A stretch of DNA of 39,284 nucleotides from Minisyncoccota bacterium (GTDB taxonomy: Bacteria > Patescibacteriota > Minisyncoccia > UBA6257 > 2-01-FULL-56-20): positions 1-39,284 of the forward strand of contig JALHNY010000004.1 of assembly GCA_022843285.1 (NCBI GenBank), written 5' to 3'. This document shows, in pieces, positions 37,308-39,284 of the stretch. The notes under the pieces are model-generated. The model made no database searches and had not been told where the DNA came from. It saw only the letters and a program-made list of their open reading frames with translations. A program made the translations under genes and the position numbers. How positions within the stretch are numbered: the stretch's first letter is position 1; each line of letters starts with the position of its first letter.

Positions 37308-38520
37308 GTGCCAGGCGGGCGGATTCCTCGCGCACGACCTCGCGATCGTCCCAGGGGCGCCTCAGGTCACCTATGACCTGGTACTGCTCGGCGCCCTTGC
37401 CGAGCACCGCGACGATGTCCCCCCGCTCCGCGAGGCGGAGCGCGTGCGCGATCGCCTGGCGGCGATCCAGAATCTTGAAGAGCGTCTGCTCCCAGTGCTT
37501 GCTCGAGATGCCACCCACCAGCTGCGCCGCAATCTCCTCCGGGTCCTCGCCGTAGGGGTCATCGTTGGTGACCACCACCACGTCGCTCCACCGGTCTATG
37601 GACGCGCCCATTGCCGGGCGCACGTGCGGGTCACGCTCGCCGCAGGCTCCGTACACGGTGATGATCCGCCCGCGCTTCTTGAGCGGGGCGACCGCCGCGA
37701 AGAACGCCTCGAGAGACTCGGGCGAGTGCGCGTAGTCCACGATGACGGTCCCCTCGGTGTCCACGGGCACGCGCTCGAAGCGCCCCGGCACGGTGATGTC
37801 CCCCGAGAGGGCGCGCGAGGTCACGGACCACGGCACCTGCAGCTCGTCCGCGAGCGTGGCCGCGGCGTGCGCGTTCTTGAAGTTGTGCTCTCCCGGCAGC
37901 GTCAGGTCGAGCTCGGCGAGCTTGATTGCTATCTCGTCCCCATCCTGGAATATGCGCTCGCGCTTGGCGATGCCGCGCACCACCTCGCAGTTGGGGTCGT
38001 CCCCGTTGATGATGATTGCCTTCAGCAGCGGCGTGATGAGCTTCCGGTGCGTCTCCTGGTACTCCTGGGTCGTGGCGTGGTACTCGAGGTGGTCCGACGC
38101 GAGGTTCGTGATAATCGCGTACCTGAACTGCACGCCCGCGAACCTGTGCTGCGTGATCGCGTGCGAGCTCACCTCCACCACGGCGTACGTGCAGCCCGCC
38201 TTCACGGCGTCCGCGAAGAACTTCTGCACGATGCCCGGTGACGGCGAGGTCATCTTGAAGCGGTTCAGCGTCTCGTCATCGGCGATGCGAACGGCCGCGG
38301 TGGAGAGCAGCGCGACGCGGTGGCCCGCCTGGCGGAGCAGCTCCGCGGCGAGGTACGCCGTGGTGGTCTTCCCCTTGGTGCCCGCCACGGCGATAACCGT
38401 GAGCTTGCGGGCCGGGAAGCCGTTCTTCGCCGCAATGGCCCAGGCGCGGGGCGCGTGCCAGAGCGCGCGAATGACCGGCTCGGGGACGACGTTGCGGATG
38501 GTGCGCTTCAGGGAAGACAT
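37300..38520 (-). CDS. murE: MurE-type Mur ligase, N-terminal domain reduced
   Basis: 406 aa. UDP-MurNAc-L-Ala-D-Glu:diamino acid ligase type. P-loop AGTKGKTTT (46-54), then EVSSHAITQHRFAGVQF and AIITNLASDHLEYHAT, and VDYAHSPESLEAFF in the C-terminal domain. The N-terminal substrate domain is reduced to ~40 residues. The diamino-acid loop, DNPR in meso-DAP enzymes, reads DDPYGEDP, lacking the Arg that holds meso-DAP. A short leader is predicted: TACACT ends 16 nt before the ATG, with AAAAGG in between. Confidence 0.92.
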   Translation of the reverse strand: MSSLKRTIRNVVPEPVIRALWHAPRAWAIAAKNGFPARKLTVIAVAGTKGKTTTAYLAAELLRQAGHRVALLSTAAVRIADDETLNRFKMTSPSPGIVQKFFADAVKAGCTYAVVEVSSHAITQHRFAGVQFRYAIITNLASDHLEYHATTQEYQETHRKLITPLLKAIIINGDDPNCEVVRGIAKRERIFQDGDEIAIKLAELDLTLPGEHNFKNAHAAATLADELQVPWSVTSRALSGDITVPGRFERVPVDTEGTVIVDYAHSPESLEAFFAAVAPLKKRGRIITVYGACGERDPHVRPAMGASIDRWSDVVVVTNDDPYGEDPEEIAAQLVGGISSKHWEQTLFKILDRRQAIAHALRLAERGDIVAVLGKGAEQYQVIGDLRRPWDDREVVREESARLARA

Positions 38521-38570
38521 GCCTTTTGCACGGACTAGTGTACCACCAGGAGAATGAAAACGCTCCCGAA

Positions 38571-39110
38571 TCAGGACTTTTTGTTCAGAGCAATGTACGC
38601 GTCCCGGCCAATAACGGATTCCATGTTCTCGAGACGATCTAGAAACACTTTTCCGTCCAAGTGGTCTACCTCGTGCTGAATGACGCGCGCGAGGAGCCCT
38701 TCCGCGTGGAGCGTGAACTCCTCCCCCTTCTCATCCCAAGCCTTGACCGTCACCTCAGACGGGCGCGGCACCCTCGCGAAGAGGCCTGCGCGTGCGACGC
38801 TGCCGCACCCCTCGTACCCGAGCACAATTTCCTGGGAGCGATCCAAAATCTCTGGATTAATAAAAACTTTCAGTGAGTCTTCCTCATCCGACAGCTTCTC
38901 TCGGTACACGGTCGTCCGAATCTCGCTCACGAAGACGCGCACGCCCTCACCAATCTGCGGCGCCGCCATGCCCACGAGATTGTCTGCGCGCATAGAATCG
39001 ACCAGGTTACCCACCACGGCCAGAACCTCCGGCGCCACGGGATTAATAACAGGCTCGGCTTTCGCGCGAATAACCGGCTCCCCTATCTGGACTGTTGGGC
39101 GTACTGCCAT
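38571..39110 (-). CDS. def: peptide deformylase
   Basis: 179 aa. It removes the N-formyl group from nascent proteins using Fe2+. Three family motifs: GMAAPQIG (47-54, normally G-x-G-x-A-A-x-Q), EGCGS (100-104, with the metal Cys; normally EGCLS) and HEVDH (146-150, two metal His and the catalytic Glu). TAAACT (minus, 39117-39122) ends 6 nt before the ATG. Divergent from the oxidoreductase gene at the right end. Confidence 0.95.
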   Translation of the reverse strand: MAVRPTVQIGEPVIRAKAEPVINPVAPEVLAVVGNLVDSMRADNLVGMAAPQIGEGVRVFVSEIRTTVYREKLSDEEDSLKVFINPEILDRSQEIVLGYEGCGSVARAGLFARVPRPSEVTVKAWDEKGEEFTLHAEGLLARVIQHEVDHLDGKVFLDRLENMESVIGRDAYIALNKKS

Positions 39111-39116
39111 GCTGCC

Positions 39117-39122
39117 AGTTTA
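39117..39122 (-). promoter_or_regulatory. -10 element of def, predicted leaderless
   Basis: On the minus strand, TAAACT ends 6 nt before the def ATG. The plus-strand -10 TAGACT of the next gene lies 32 nt away, so the divergent promoters share a 56-nt intergenic region. Confidence 0.55.
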
Positions 39123-39166
39123 CACCTCCCTGTGCGGAAGCACCCCACCAAGATAGACTGGTACCC

Positions 39167-39284
39167 ATGCAACCCAAGCGCGCCGTCGTCATCGGCGCAG
39201 GATTCGGAGGGCTCGCCACAGCCGCGCTGCTAGCCAAGCGCGGCTTCGACGTCACCGTCCTCGAGATGCACGACCAGCCTGGCG
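39167..39284 (+). CDS. FAD-dependent oxidoreductase, phytoene-desaturase-like (N-terminal part)
   Basis: The first 39 codons are present; the gene runs past the right edge. [20 protein letters not shown] is the dinucleotide-binding beta-alpha-beta fold (GxGxxG), followed by [11 protein letters not shown], in which Glu binds the FAD ribose. The GAGFGGL...[12 protein letters not shown] form is characteristic of CrtI-type phytoene desaturases and related amine oxidases. TAGACT (39154-39159) ends 7 nt before ATG 39167. Assignment beyond FAD-dependent oxidoreductase needs the missing sequence. Confidence 0.75.
   Translation, partial: MQPKRAVVIGAGFGGLATAALLAKRGFDVTVLEMHDQPG

Overview
The window looks like a chromosomal segment of a Patescibacteria (Candidate Phyla Radiation) genome, most probably a GC-rich Parcubacteria-type lineage. 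This is inferred from gene content: compact or truncated housekeeping proteins (valyl-tRNA synthetase of 721 aa, RNA polymerase alpha without its C-terminal domain, Mur ligases without the usual N-terminal domain, a short DnaX), a tight cell-wall operon carrying FtsA-like and baseplate-J-like proteins, PEGA and zinc-ribbon proteins, and many small membrane proteins of unknown function. UGA acts as an ordinary stop (for example at the end of valS), which argues against the Gracilibacteria/SR1 recoded lineages.

Layout. 1-1142: the start of a CsoR-type repressor with its operator, a lycopene-cyclase-like membrane protein and tRNA-Glu. 1210-6436: tsaD, a small unknown gene, then valS-prsW-hsp20, rpmB and tRNA-Pro. 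6461-6607: a candidate structured RNA, divergent from a PEGA-domain protein gene. 8014-12131 (minus): an alpha-operon-type cluster, infA-rpmJ-rpsM-rpsK-rpsD-rpoA-rplQ-rplM-rpsI, plus a membrane protein. 12206-19718 (minus): a tightly overlapping envelope/chromosome operon, L,D-transpeptidase-scpA-scpB-D,D-carboxypeptidase-mraY-FtsA/PilM-like-baseplate-J-like. 19846-30752: dnaX, obgE, lexA, a PQQ-type sugar dehydrogenase operon ending in a LUD-domain protein, several zinc-ribbon and single-TM unknowns, and a second candidate RNA. 30800-34808: an A/T-richer accessory block (P-loop kinase-like, HEPN-like, RdgB-like, zinc-binding, a frameshifted gene, and an HNH-like gene with an unknown partner), bounded by tRNA-Gln. 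34995-39284: a membrane protein, murF, murE, peptide deformylase and the start of a phytoene-desaturase-like oxidoreductase.

The most general signal is transcriptional. About 20 genes carry a -10-like TANNNT element (or CATAAT) ending only 6-8 nt before the start codon, which predicts leaderless mRNAs. Genes inside operons, and a minority of first genes, use Shine-Dalgarno sequences instead. Three promoters (csoR, lexA and an unknown gene at 21396-21767) have a clear inverted repeat between -35 and -10, as expected for repressor operators. All functional statements come from reading the sequence and from family knowledge; no database search was run.
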